Assembly (NCBI RefSeq): GCF_001417815.1
Contig: NZ_BCFK01000010.1
Coordinates: forward strand, 1-43,980
Origin: Bifidobacterium aesculapii
Lineage (GTDB): Bacteria; Actinomycetota; Actinomycetes; Actinomycetales; Bifidobacteriaceae
Direction of reading: 5' to 3'
Length of the DNA: 43,980 nt
Part shown: piece by piece, positions 7,463 to 16,032 of the stretch
Layout: the number at the start of each line of letters is the position of its first letter
Position numbering within the stretch: position 1 is the stretch's first letter
Program-made: the position numbers and the translations under genes
The notes under the pieces: generated by a model
What the model saw: only the letters and a program-made list of their open reading frames with translations
The model's database searches: none
Told to the model about the DNA's origin: nothing

Positions 7463-8332
7463 TCATGAATAGTTCGGATCGTCCTCGAGTCCCACGTAGA
7501 TGGGACCGGAGATCGTGTCGTAGTAACGCAGCACCACGTGGTCGGAGTGCGTGTGCAGCAGGTCCTGCGCGATGCGGTTGTTCGCGCTGACGCTGCCGTC
7601 GTCCTCGCATGATCCCGCACTGAACGACAGGTCCTGCGTGAACTTCCACGCGCACACCTGATAGTCGCCGTCGTCGCTTGATTTCGTTTCGCGCGTCACC
7701 GTCGGTCGGTCCACGGCCATCGTCTTCGGTCCGGCGATGATCGCCGTCGCGTACGAGGCCGTGTTGACCGCGCCGTAGCCGGCCGCGACGATGGCGAGGA
7801 TCATGGCGAGCGTGGTCTTCCCCGATCCGCCGTTGCGCCGTCGTCGGATCATCATCACGATGATGACGGCCAGTCCGGCAGCGAGATACAGCACCGCGAC
7901 GCCCAGACGGAGATCCATCGCGTTCTCGTCGTAACTGCCGTTGGTGTCCGACATCATGAACGGCAGCATGAAGGGAAGCATGACCGCCATCAATGCGAGC
8001 GGATACCCGAGAATCGCCATCAACGCGATGCCGATCCCCTTGACGATGGCGAAGACGACGTACCCGACGCGCTTCAGGATGCGGATGGGCGCAGGGTCGT
8101 TCTCTGCGACCCGGAACGGGGAAGGCTCCTTGGGGGCGGCATGGCGCCCTGTGGCCGACGTGCCGGCGGCGGATACGGCCTCCGGGTCCGTGGCCGCCGT
8201 ATCGTTCGCGTTTGCCGCGGTCGTCCCGTCGGCTTGCGTGACGGTCGTATCGGGCGACGCATCATCCCAAGGCGTCCCGTCCGAGCCGCCTTGGTCAAAG
8301 GGCACCTGAGCCTCGTCGCGTGAACCGTTCAT
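7463..8332 (-). CDS. Membrane protein of unknown function
   Basis: 289 residues, not recognised. The first 80 residues are acidic and low-complexity (rich in Asp, Thr, Ala), likely cytoplasmic and disordered. Then come a hydrophobic double segment (about 89-127, FMLPFMM at its end), a helix at about 143-163 followed by RRRRNGG, and a third at about 174-203. The last 85 residues hold two cysteines (QVCAWKF and GSCEDDG) that could form a disulfide if exported. The start is supported by GAGGAA 6 bases before ATG. It is transcribed in the same direction as the LacI gene to its right, after a 167-base gap. Confidence 0.75.
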   Translation of the reverse strand: MNGSRDEAQVPFDQGGSDGTPWDDASPDTTVTQADGTTAANANDTAATDPEAVSAAGTSATGRHAAPKEPSPFRVAENDPAPIRILKRVGYVVFAIVKGIGIALMAILGYPLALMAVMLPFMLPFMMSDTNGSYDENAMDLRLGVAVLYLAAGLAVIIVMMIRRRRNGGSGKTTLAMILAIVAAGYGAVNTASYATAIIAGPKTMAVDRPTVTRETKSSDDGDYQVCAWKFTQDLSFSAGSCEDDGSVSANNRIAQDLLHTHSDHVVLRYYDTISGPIYVGLEDDPNYS

Positions 8333-8348
8333 CCGTATTCCTCGCCAT

Positions 8349-8390
8349 CGTCAGCCGTTGCCGCACGGTCGTCAGCCGTTGCCGCACGTT
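8349..8390. repeat. 21-bp tandem duplication
   Basis: CGTCAGCCGTTGCCGCACG followed by two bases is repeated directly (8349-8369, 8370-8390), in the gap between the stop of the second LacI gene and the start of the membrane protein gene. The rest of that gap shows no clear promoter. Confidence 0.85.
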
Positions 8391-8499
8391 CGCATCGCGT
8401 TCCGTTTCCACGGTACGACCGTGCGGCTCGTGCGCCCCGCTCCCCCAATGAACATTCGATGAACGCGGGCGCGGATGGAGGTGTGGTCATCCGACGGGG

Positions 8500-9516
8500 T
8501 TATTCGACGGGGCATCCGCAGGATTGGCGGATGTCGAGCGTGACGGGGATCTGCTGCGCATCGGGGGCGTCGGGGTCGAGCGCGGCGGCCACCGCCGTCC
8601 TGGCGATCTCCTTCACGTTCTGGTGCACCGAGGTGAGCTGGGGCCAGGTGTTCTCGCACATGAACGTGCCGTCGAAGGAGATGAGGGAGACGTCTTCGGG
8701 AATGCGTATGCCGCGCTCGTGCAGCGCGCGCAGCGCGCCGATCGCCTCGAAATCGGATCCCGCGAAGATGGCGTTCGGCTGCTCGCCGTCGTCGAGCATG
8801 GCGTTCACGGCCTGATAGGCGCCGTCGTTGGTGAAGTAGGAGCGGTGGATGGGGCCGGCCGGGATCCCGAGCCGTTGATGGGCCTGGTACCAGCCCTGGA
8901 TACGGCCGTCCACGGACGGCGTCTCGCCGCCGAACAGCATGGCGGTGTCGGTGCGGCCATGCAGGGCGAAGTGCCGCACCACCTGATCGACGCCGTCGAC
9001 GAAATCGGAGGCCACGCATTTGTACCCGGGCGCTCCCCTGCGGTTGTCGAGCAGGATGAAGGCGCAGTCCCGTCGTTCCATGGACGCCAGCTGGTCGTAG
9101 CTCTGCGCCGGTGCCATGAAGATGCCGTCGACGTCGCGCAGCAGGAGCTTCTCGATGCAGTCGCGTTCCGAATCGGGGTTGGCGTGCGAGGCGAGGAACA
9201 TCGTGGAATAGCCGTGTTGCGACGCCTCCACCTCGATGGCGTCATTGATGGAGGCGAAATACGGGTTGCGGAAATCCGGGACGATGACGCCGAACAGCTC
9301 GGAGGCGCCCTTGCGCAGGGCGCGCGCCGCGGAGTTGGGGCGGTAATTCAGCGCACGGGCCGCTTCGCGCACGCGCTGCGAGGTCGCGGGGGCGACGTTC
9401 TTCGGCCCGTTGTTCATCACATAGCTCACCACCGCGGTGGAGACCTGCGCGAGGCGCGCCACGTCGGCGCGGGTCGCGCGCTGCGGTTTGCTCTGATGCG
9501 GTGCTTCCTTGGCCAT
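8500..9516 (-). CDS. LacI-family transcriptional regulator (locus 2)
   Basis: Repressor-type regulator of 338 residues. The helix-turn-helix (residues about 13-35, TRADVARLAQVSTAVVSYVM) and hinge (YRPNSAARALRKG) are followed by the ligand-binding domain (FGVIVPDFRNPYFASINDAIE; LISFDGTFMCENTWPQLTSV), complete to the end. GAGGAC 5 bases upstream supports the ATG. It lies between the membrane protein gene and an acetyltransferase gene on the same strand and is about 1.1 kb from the start of transporter locus 2, which is the most likely target; none of the 14-mer operators of regulator 1 occurs near it, so its site differs. Confidence 0.93.
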   Translation of the reverse strand: MAKEAPHQSKPQRATRADVARLAQVSTAVVSYVMNNGPKNVAPATSQRVREAARALNYRPNSAARALRKGASELFGVIVPDFRNPYFASINDAIEVEASQHGYSTMFLASHANPDSERDCIEKLLLRDVDGIFMAPAQSYDQLASMERRDCAFILLDNRRGAPGYKCVASDFVDGVDQVVRHFALHGRTDTAMLFGGETPSVDGRIQGWYQAHQRLGIPAGPIHRSYFTNDGAYQAVNAMLDDGEQPNAIFAGSDFEAIGALRALHERGIRIPEDVSLISFDGTFMCENTWPQLTSVHQNVKEIARTAVAAALDPDAPDAQQIPVTLDIRQSCGCPVE

Positions 9517-9550
9517 GGTTGTCCTCGTCTATGTGGATTGAAACGCCTTT

Positions 9551-9627
9551 CCATTCTAGTGGCGAATATGGCGTCAAGGCTTGCAACGACTCGGTTTTGC
9601 GTCCGTATTCGCCACATTGTGGAATGG
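9551..9627. repeat. Interrupted inverted repeat upstream of LacI gene 2
   Basis: GTGGCGAATA (9559-9568) and TATTCGCCAC (9605-9614) are perfect inverted 10-mers 36 bases apart. The outer flanks CCATTC (9551) and GAATGG (9622) are also inverted. It lies in the 125-base gap before the regulator and could be a pair of operator half-sites or an mRNA structure. Confidence 0.5.
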
Positions 9628-9641
9628 TCGGCGGTGGTCGT

Positions 9642-10256
9642 TCAGATATCCTCCGGAATGCGCCTGTCACGCCAGTAGTATTCGCGGTCGTGGTCGTCGA
9701 TCTCGCGCACGACGCGTGCCGGCGTGCCGACCGCCACGCTGTTCGCGGGCACGTCGCGCGTGACGAGGCTGCACGCGCCGACGACCGCGTTGTCACCGAT
9801 CGTGACGCCGGGCAGCACCGTCACGTTCGCGCCGATCCACACGTTGCGGCCGATATGGATCGGCTCCGAGAACTGCGCGACGCGTTCGCGCAGATCCGGG
9901 CGGATCGGATGGCCGGTGGTCACAAGCGTGACATTGGGGCCGATCATCGTGTATTCGCCGATGAAGATCTCGCCGTCGTCGACGAGCGTGAGGTTGAAGT
10001 TCGCGTAGGAATGCGCGCCGAAATGCGTGCTGCATCCCCAATTGGCGTGCACGGGCGGTTCGAGGTAGACGTCCTCGCCGAATTCCGCGAACAGCCGTTC
10101 GCCGATCTCGCGGCGCTTCGGGTCGCCGGGGCGCGTGGTGTTGAAGTCGTAGAGCAGGTTGAGCTGCTCCTTCTGCGCCGCGGCCATCTCCGGGTCGTCG
10201 CAGAAGTAGATGCCCGGGGAATGCATGATGTCGAGCACTCGTTGCGGAACGGTCAT
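9642..10256 (-). CDS. Maltose/galactoside O-acetyltransferase-like protein
   Basis: Hexapeptide-repeat acetyltransferase of 204 residues, the usual length for the LacA/Maa group, which moves acetyl from acetyl-CoA to the 6-hydroxyl of sugars in the cytoplasm. An N-terminal Maa domain (about 5-60, NLLYDFNTTRPGDPKRR) precedes the left-handed beta-helix (about 75-185) with the TTGHPI motif that carries the catalytic His, and the closing GVTIGDNAVVGACSLVTRDVP, VAVGTPARVV. The AAGGAG ribosome site is clear. It may detoxify non-metabolised sugars taken up by locus 2. The exact sugar is not determined. Confidence 0.9.
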   Translation of the reverse strand: MTVPQRVLDIMHSPGIYFCDDPEMAAAQKEQLNLLYDFNTTRPGDPKRREIGERLFAEFGEDVYLEPPVHANWGCSTHFGAHSYANFNLTLVDDGEIFIGEYTMIGPNVTLVTTGHPIRPDLRERVAQFSEPIHIGRNVWIGANVTVLPGVTIGDNAVVGACSLVTRDVPANSVAVGTPARVVREIDDHDREYYWRDRRIPEDI

Positions 10257-10634
10257 GGCGTTGCTCCTTCGTTGGAATGCGGTCGCGTCGCGGTCGTGGT
10301 CGCCAAGGCGTCGTCACCGGGGTTGCCGCCGTGACGTCGCTGTCGGCGATGCACCCATCGTATCGCGAAACGTCGTCGGTGCAAATCGCGGAAAGTTACG
10401 TGAGTAGATAAACGACACGCCGGTAAATGAGCTTGGTTGGAATTTCTTTCAAAAGCTTAGAAATGGCATATTCCTTATAGTGTTAACGCGCACGGAAATC
10501 GTGTGCGGGGGGGGTGGCCCAATCGGCTTGCAGTGCATAAATCTACTCGTGTAACATCTGGTCTCACCGGTCGGCGGGACATCGGAGTCGGATGTTTCGG
10601 CCGGTGAAGAACGGAAACACGAAGGAGTGGATCA
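10257..10634. other. Divergent intergenic region of locus 2
   Basis: This 378-base gap separates the acetyltransferase (minus) from the binding-protein gene (plus) and is locally A+T-rich around 10400-10500. It contains two inverted 15-mers, GTTACGTGAGTAGAT (10395-10409) and ATCTACTCGTGTAAC (10541-10555), matching at 13 of 15 positions; an inverted pair ATTTCT/AGAAAT (10442-10447, 10459-10464); TATAGT at 10476-10481 as a possible -10 without a good -35; and a run of eight G (10507-10514). The paired 15-mers are candidate binding sites of the second LacI regulator. Confidence 0.5.
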
Positions 10635-11885
10635 ATGGTAAAGATGAAGTCTGTCCTGGCCGGACTGTGCTGTGCGGCCATGCTGGTTCCCCTCGCGGCC
10701 TGCGGCGGATCCAGCTCCGGCGGCACCACCATCGAATTCATGACGATGCAGGCGTCCGGAACCCCGCAGCTCAAGGCGCTCAAGGACCTGACCGCGAAGT
10801 TCGAGAAGGAGAATCCGGACATCAAGGTGAAGCTCGATCCGGGCACCAACAGCAACGAGAACGACATCAAGGTGCGCCTCGCCGGCAACAACGCCCCGGA
10901 CATCTGGGCCACCCACGGCTGGTCCCGCGACCGCTACGGCAACTTCCTCGAGCCGCTGCAGGACCGTTCGTGGGCCAAGAAGCTCAAGTCCATCGGCGAC
11001 GACGTCTTCAAGGATTCCGACGGCAAGTTCTACGCCCTGCCGGTCGACGTGCAGGTGTCCGGCATCATGTACAACAAGACCGTGCTGGAGAAGGTCGGCG
11101 TGGATCCGACCACGCTGACGACCTGGGACGCGTTCGAGCAGGCCTGCGACAAGATCAAGGACGCCGGCATCACGCCGATCCTCCTGTCCCCGAAGGACAT
11201 CGGTCCGGACGGCGACCTCGCCGACTACATCTTGCCCGGCATGTACAAGGACAGCGACCTGAAGAACCTCAAGAGCGGCAAGTTCGACACGAAGGTCTAC
11301 CAGAAGTACACCACCATGATCAAGCAGTGGACCGATGACGGCTACTTCAACGTGGACTACACCTCCGCCTCCCTGGACGACCTCGCCCGCGCCATGGCCT
11401 CCGACCAGGCCGCGTTCTACTTCCGCGCCAACGGCAACGCGCAGCTGATGGAGTCCTTCAACCCGGATGTGAAGCTCGGCATGTTCCCGGTGCCGTCCGA
11501 GGTGGGTGACCCCTACTTCTCCGTCGGTGAGGACATGGCCTTCGGCGTCTCCAAGAAGAGCAAGAACAAGGATGCCGCCCTGAAGTACATCGACTTCCTC
11601 GCCGAGCCCGAAAACATGAAGGAGCTCGTCAAGACCGCCATGAACGACTCCGCCCTGGAGGGCGTCGACTCCGCGCTGGGCCAGTTCCAGGACACCTACG
11701 ACTACTGGGTCAACGAGAAGAAGACCCAGACCGTGCCCTTCTTCGACCGCGTCTACCTGCCCAACGGCATGTACACCACCCTGTCCAAGTCGACCGACGG
11801 TCTGATCACCGGACAGCTCACCCCGCAGGCCGCCGCCGACCAGGTCAAGACCTCCTTCGACAGCCTGTACGGCCAGAAGTCCTGA
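10635..11885 (+). CDS. ABC sugar importer, solute-binding lipoprotein (locus 2)
   Basis: CUT1-type binding protein of 416 residues. The signal peptide ends in LAAC with acylated Cys23, followed by a Gly/Ser linker. The mature protein begins TTIEFMTMQASGTPQLKALK and has family 1 landmarks NNAPDIWATHGW, GKFYALPVDVQVSGIMYNK and VSKKSKNKDAALKYIDFL. AAGGAG at 10622-10627 is 7 bases before ATG. It heads an apparent operon with two permeases and two clan GH-D glycosidases, so an alpha-galactoside or similar sugar is the likely cargo (inference). No ATPase gene is present. Confidence 0.93.
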   Translation: MVKMKSVLAGLCCAAMLVPLAACGGSSSGGTTIEFMTMQASGTPQLKALKDLTAKFEKENPDIKVKLDPGTNSNENDIKVRLAGNNAPDIWATHGWSRDRYGNFLEPLQDRSWAKKLKSIGDDVFKDSDGKFYALPVDVQVSGIMYNKTVLEKVGVDPTTLTTWDAFEQACDKIKDAGITPILLSPKDIGPDGDLADYILPGMYKDSDLKNLKSGKFDTKVYQKYTTMIKQWTDDGYFNVDYTSASLDDLARAMASDQAAFYFRANGNAQLMESFNPDVKLGMFPVPSEVGDPYFSVGEDMAFGVSKKSKNKDAALKYIDFLAEPENMKELVKTAMNDSALEGVDSALGQFQDTYDYWVNEKKTQTVPFFDRVYLPNGMYTTLSKSTDGLITGQLTPQAAADQVKTSFDSLYGQKS

Positions 11886-11910
11886 CGCGCCCTCGCCAAA
11901 GGAAGCCATC

Positions 11911-12825
11911 ATGGCCAAAAACAACAACGTTGCCCGCGCCTCACGCCGAGGCGGGGGCAACCCCTTCAGGGGCTCTCTCGTCAATCTCTTCTATGTGCCG
12001 ACGCTGTTGCTGCTGGTGCTGTTCATCATCTACCCGCTGATCTCGGGCATCGGCCTGTCCTTCACCAACTGGGACGGCTACAACATCGACAAGGCCTTCG
12101 TGGGCCTGGCCAACTACAAGTCGATGTTCACGGACGGCAACTTCCCCGCCATCGTGGCCAACACGTTCATCTACGGTGTGGGAAGCACCGTCGTCCAGCA
12201 GATCCTCGGCCTCGCTCTGGCGCTGCTGCTCAACGCGCGTATCAAGGGCAAGACCGTCATCAGGGCGATCATCTACCTGCCCGCGCTCGTCGCCCCCGTG
12301 GTGATGGGCATCATGTACTACTTCATCTTCCAGTACCAGCAGGGCGCGCTCAACCAGATCCGCGTCTGGATGGGCATGGACAAGGTCGCGTGGTTCAACA
12401 ACACGCAGTTCTCCATCGCGATCATCGTCATCGTGAACTCCATCCAGTTCGTCGGCATCTCGATGATCATCTACCTCGCCGGCCTGCAGACCATGGACGC
12501 CGAGGTGCTCGAAGCTGCCGAGGTCGACGGCGCCTATGGATGGAAGAAGTTCTGGCACGTGCAGCTGCCGCTGCTCGCGCCGTCCTTCACCACCAGCGTC
12601 GTGCTGAACCTCATCGGCGGCATGAAGCTGTACGACATGATCAAGGTGCTCACCAACGGCGGCCCGGGGTACTCCACGAACTCGCTGTCGACGTACATCA
12701 GCACGGTCTACTTCGACAACCAGGCTGCCGGCTACGCCTCCTCGATCGGCGTGTTCCTGTTCATCCTCATCGTTGTGGTCACGTTCCTCGTGAACAAGGG
12801 CCTTGAGAAACTGGATTGGGAGTGA
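11911..12825 (+). CDS. ABC sugar importer permease, MalF type (locus 2)
   Basis: Inner-membrane subunit of 304 residues. Helix 1 (LVNLFYVPTLLLLVLFIIYPLIS) starts near residue 22; the EAA loop EAAEVDGAYGWKKFWHV begins at Glu201; the C-terminus is LVNKGLEKLDWE. The start ATG follows AAAGGAAG. It is 25 bases after the binding-protein stop and 2 bases before the next permease, so the genes are certainly co-transcribed. Confidence 0.94.
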   Translation: MAKNNNVARASRRGGGNPFRGSLVNLFYVPTLLLLVLFIIYPLISGIGLSFTNWDGYNIDKAFVGLANYKSMFTDGNFPAIVANTFIYGVGSTVVQQILGLALALLLNARIKGKTVIRAIIYLPALVAPVVMGIMYYFIFQYQQGALNQIRVWMGMDKVAWFNNTQFSIAIIVIVNSIQFVGISMIIYLAGLQTMDAEVLEAAEVDGAYGWKKFWHVQLPLLAPSFTTSVVLNLIGGMKLYDMIKVLTNGGPGYSTNSLSTYISTVYFDNQAAGYASSIGVFLFILIVVVTFLVNKGLEKLDWE

Positions 12826-12827
12826 CC

Positions 12828-13691
12828 ATGGGTAAGAAGCAATCATCCGGTCAGGTCGTCTATTCCCGCAAGGACTTCCAGCGCGGCCGTTGGGCGATCT
12901 ACCTGTTCCTCGGCATCGTCATGCTGTGCCAGCTGCTGCCGTTCTACCTGGCGATCACCACGTCGCTCAAGCCCGCGGACGACATGTCCTCGGCGCTGAT
13001 CCCGCGCACCTCCGATCTCGCGTGGGACAACTGGGTCAGCGCCGTCACCGAGGGCGGCATCCTGACCTCCGTGGTCAACAGCATCATCGTCACCGTGTGC
13101 ACGACCATCCTGGTCTGCGTGCTCGGCGCGGCCGCCGCCTACCCGCTGGCCCGCCGCACCACCCGTCTCAACAAATTCGTGTCGGCGTTCATCCTGTCGA
13201 TGATGATGATCCCGCCGCTGAGCATCCTGGTCCCGCTGTATTCGTTCCTCGTCAAGCTCAACGGCGCCAACACCTACTGGGGCGTCGTCCTGGTGCTGAC
13301 CGCCACGAACCTGCCGCTGTCGGTGTTCCTCTACACGGCGTTCATCCGCGCGATCCCGCGCGCCATCGACGAGGCGGGCACCATCGACGGCGCGAACAAG
13401 TTCCAGGTGTTCATCCGCCTGATCCTGCCCATGCTCAAGCCGGTGACCGCCACCGTGGTCATCATGACCGGCTCGACCGTGTGGAACGACTACTCGTTGT
13501 CCAGCTACATCCTCACCGATCCCGAAGTGCAGACCATCGCCCCGCGCGTGGCTTCGTTCTTCTCGGCCAACACCAACAACCTGGGCATCGCCGCAGCGGC
13601 CGCGCTCATCGCCGCCGCGCCGATGGTGATCGCCTACCTGTTCCTGCAGCGCTACTTCATCGCCGGCATGATCGCCGGATCCGTGAAGTGA
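12828..13691 (+). CDS. ABC sugar importer permease, MalG type (locus 2)
   Basis: Second permease subunit, 287 residues. Helix 1 (WAIYLFLGIVMLCQLLPFYLAI) is near residue 22, followed by the typical TSLKPADDMSS. The EAA loop DEAGTIDGANKFQVF has its Glu at 182. The ATG at 12828 is preferred over an in-frame TTG at 12816, which lies inside the previous gene; GGGAG at 12818-12822 is the ribosome site, embedded in the last codons of the upstream permease. Confidence 0.94.
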   Translation: MGKKQSSGQVVYSRKDFQRGRWAIYLFLGIVMLCQLLPFYLAITTSLKPADDMSSALIPRTSDLAWDNWVSAVTEGGILTSVVNSIIVTVCTTILVCVLGAAAAYPLARRTTRLNKFVSAFILSMMMIPPLSILVPLYSFLVKLNGANTYWGVVLVLTATNLPLSVFLYTAFIRAIPRAIDEAGTIDGANKFQVFIRLILPMLKPVTATVVIMTGSTVWNDYSLSSYILTDPEVQTIAPRVASFFSANTNNLGIAAAAALIAAAPMVIAYLFLQRYFIAGMIAGSVK

Positions 13692-13731
13692 CATGCATCC
13701 GACCCGACAAACCAATCCCAAGGAGAAAACG

Positions 13732-15855
13732 ATGCTGTTTCCTTCCCAGTCGCCCGACGGTTCCGTCGTGACCTGCCTGGCGCTCTCCGACGTCGCCGTC
13801 GGAGATGACCTGCCCAACGCCGTCGGCGTGTTCGCCGCGGACGATCCGGCCGCGTTCGGCGCGGCGCCCGACCAGGGACACCATCCGCGCCCCCTGCTCG
13901 TGGAGCACGCGCTCGACGTGTTCACCCGCCCCGGCCTGCGGGGCCAGCGTCTCGCCGTGACCGCCGACGGCGTCGCCACCGGCCTCGGCTGGTCGCCGCG
14001 CTTCGCCGTCACCGAACCGCCCGCGGTCCACGACGGCACCCTGCGCACCGTGGCCCAGGACGTCGCGGCCGGCCTCGAACTCGTCACCGAGTCGCAGTCC
14101 CTGCCCGGCGGCACCCTGCGCATCCGCCACTCGGTGAAGAACATCGGCGAAGGCGAATACGTGCTCGACGGCCTCGAGGTCCACGTGCCGGTCGGCGACG
14201 ACATGGGCGAGATCCTCGACTTCACCGGCCGCCACGAGAACGAGCGCGCCCCGCAGCGCCACGAGATCGCCGACGGCATGTGGCTGCGCGAGTTCCGCAA
14301 GGGACGCCCGAACTTCGAAGGCTCCGTCATCGTGGCCGGCACCAAGGGCTTCGACTTCCACCACGGATCCGTACTGCTCGTGCAGACCGCGTGGAGCGGC
14401 AACAGCGTGCTGGCCGTCGACCGCGACACCATCGAGACCACGGGCATCGTGGCCGGCGAGCTGCTGCTCCCCGGCGAGATCGCCCTCAAGGAGGGCGAGA
14501 CCTACACGATGCCGTGGGTCATGGTCACCGCCTCCGACGAAGGCCTCGACGGCGCCATGAACAGCCTGCACGCGTGGGAGCGCACGCTGCCCGAGCATCC
14601 GGCGTGCCAGCCCGTCACCCTGAACGTGTGGGAGGGCGTGATGTTCGACCACGACTTCGACAAGCTCAAGGAGATCGCACGACGGGCCGCGCGCATCGGC
14701 GTCGAACGCTACGTGCTCGATGACGGCTGGTTCCATCTGCGCCGCGACGACTACGCGGGCCTGGGCGACTGGTGGGTCGATACGGACGTGTGGCCGGAGG
14801 GCCTGCATCCGCTGGTCGACTACGTCCACGGGCAAGGCATGCAGTTCGGCCTGTGGTTCGAGCCGGAGATGGTCAACGCCGACTCCGACATGTACCGCGA
14901 GCACCCCGAATGGATACTGCAGGCCTCCGGTCGCACGCCGATCGAACAGCGCCACCAGCAGGTGGTGGACCTGAGCAACCCGGACGCGTTCGACCATGTG
15001 TTCACCGCCATGTGCAAGGTGCTCGACGAGTACGAGATCGACTACGTCAAGTGGGATCACAACCGCTTCGTCCTCGAAGGCGGCACCAACCAGCGCGGCG
15101 GCGCTCCCGCCGTCCACGAGCAGACGCTCGCCTACTATCGTCTGCTCGACCGTCTGCGCGAACGCTTCCCGAAGGTCGAATGGGAATCCTGCGCGTCCGG
15201 CGGCGGCCGCATCGACGTCGGCGTCATCGAGAAGGTCAAGCGCTTCTGGACATCGGACATGACCGACGCCCTGAGCCGCCAGCGCATCCAGCGCTGGACG
15301 CTGCAGACCATCGCCCCCGAATACATCGGCGCGCACATCTCGCAGCCGTCCTCGCAGTAGAGCGGCAGGACCTTCAGCCTTGCGTTCCGCGCGGCCACCG
15401 CCGTGTTCTACAGCTTCGGCATCGAATGGGACATCACCAAGGCCAACGACGCCGAACTGGACGAACTCGCCGCGTGGATCGACTGGTACAAGACGAACCG
15501 CGACCTCCTGCACTCCGGACGCTCCGTGCGCCTCGACGTGCCGGACCCGGCCGTGCTCGGCTACGGCGTCGTCGCCGAGGACCGAAGCCGTGCGATCATC
15601 GCCCACGTGCAGTACGAGGAGTCGCAGACCAACCGCGGCGTGTACCTGCGCGTGCCGGGCCTTGACCCCGCCGCCGAATACACGCTCAAGTGGACCGGAC
15701 CGGAACCGCCCTCCGCCTCGCTCGAATCGCTCGACGCGTTCGGGCCCATGGGCGAGACGAAGGCCACCGGCCGCTACCTCGCCACCGTCGGCATCCGCTT
15801 CCCGCGGTGCCGCCCCGAGACGATTCGACTCGTCGACATCGTCAGGGAACAGTAA
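13732..15855 (+). pseudogene. GH36 alpha-galactosidase with in-frame amber codon
   Basis: Would encode a 707-residue cytoplasmic GH36 enzyme that removes alpha-1,6-galactose from raffinose-type sugars. An N-terminal beta-sandwich (to about 290) precedes a TIM barrel with VLDDGWFHLRRDDYAGLGDWW, the nucleophile YVKWDHNR (Asp442) and the acid/base ESCASGGGRIDVG (Asp495). TAG at 15358-15360 (codon 543) stops the frame right after GAHISQPSSQ; the same frame continues without shift with SGRTFSLAFRAATAVFYSFGIEWD to TAA at 15855, which is exactly the expected family sequence. One C-to-T change of a CAG codon explains it. The 542-residue product keeps both catalytic Asp but loses the barrel end and the C-terminal domain. 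AAGGAG at 13720-13725 sets the start. Either a recent nonsense mutation or a sequence error. Confidence 0.9.
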
Positions 15856-15859
15856 GCGT

Positions 15860-15892
15860 CCAGAGGTTCTTCCTTCCTTTTCCTTCCTCTGG
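15860..15892 (+). terminator. Small stem-loop after alpha-galactosidase
   Basis: Arms CCAGAGG (15860-15866) and CCTCTGG (15886-15892) with a pyrimidine loop, starting 4 bases after the stop codon. A second, stronger hairpin follows at 15897-15930. Confidence 0.45.
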
Positions 15893-15896
15893 TCCG

Positions 15897-15930
15897 GGTG
15901 CCGGAATCTCCGCCAGGATGTTCCGGCACC
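15897..15930 (+). terminator. Stem-loop between the two glycosidase genes
   Basis: Perfect 10-bp arms GGTGCCGGAA and TTCCGGCACC with a 14-base loop. There is no T-run, so partial termination or mRNA protection is more likely than a full stop, since the next glycosidase gene begins about 100 bases later. Confidence 0.6.
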
Positions 15931-16032
15931 ACCGTTCCTGCCCTCGTCATCGCCATTGTCATTGCTCTCGTCATCGCTCATGCGCCGTCGCATGCGCCCC
16001 GCCTCTCCCCACAACGAAGTCAGGGATCATTC

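Noticed and set aside
12816..12827. TTG start for the second permease of locus 2
   Set aside because: It lies within the upstream permease, and the ATG at 12828 has a ribosome site and the normal family length.
15898..16032. Upstream ATG of the clan GH-D gene
   Set aside because: The extension would be translated through a hairpin and a pyrimidine-rich spacer and looks unlike protein; the ATG at 16033 is preferred.
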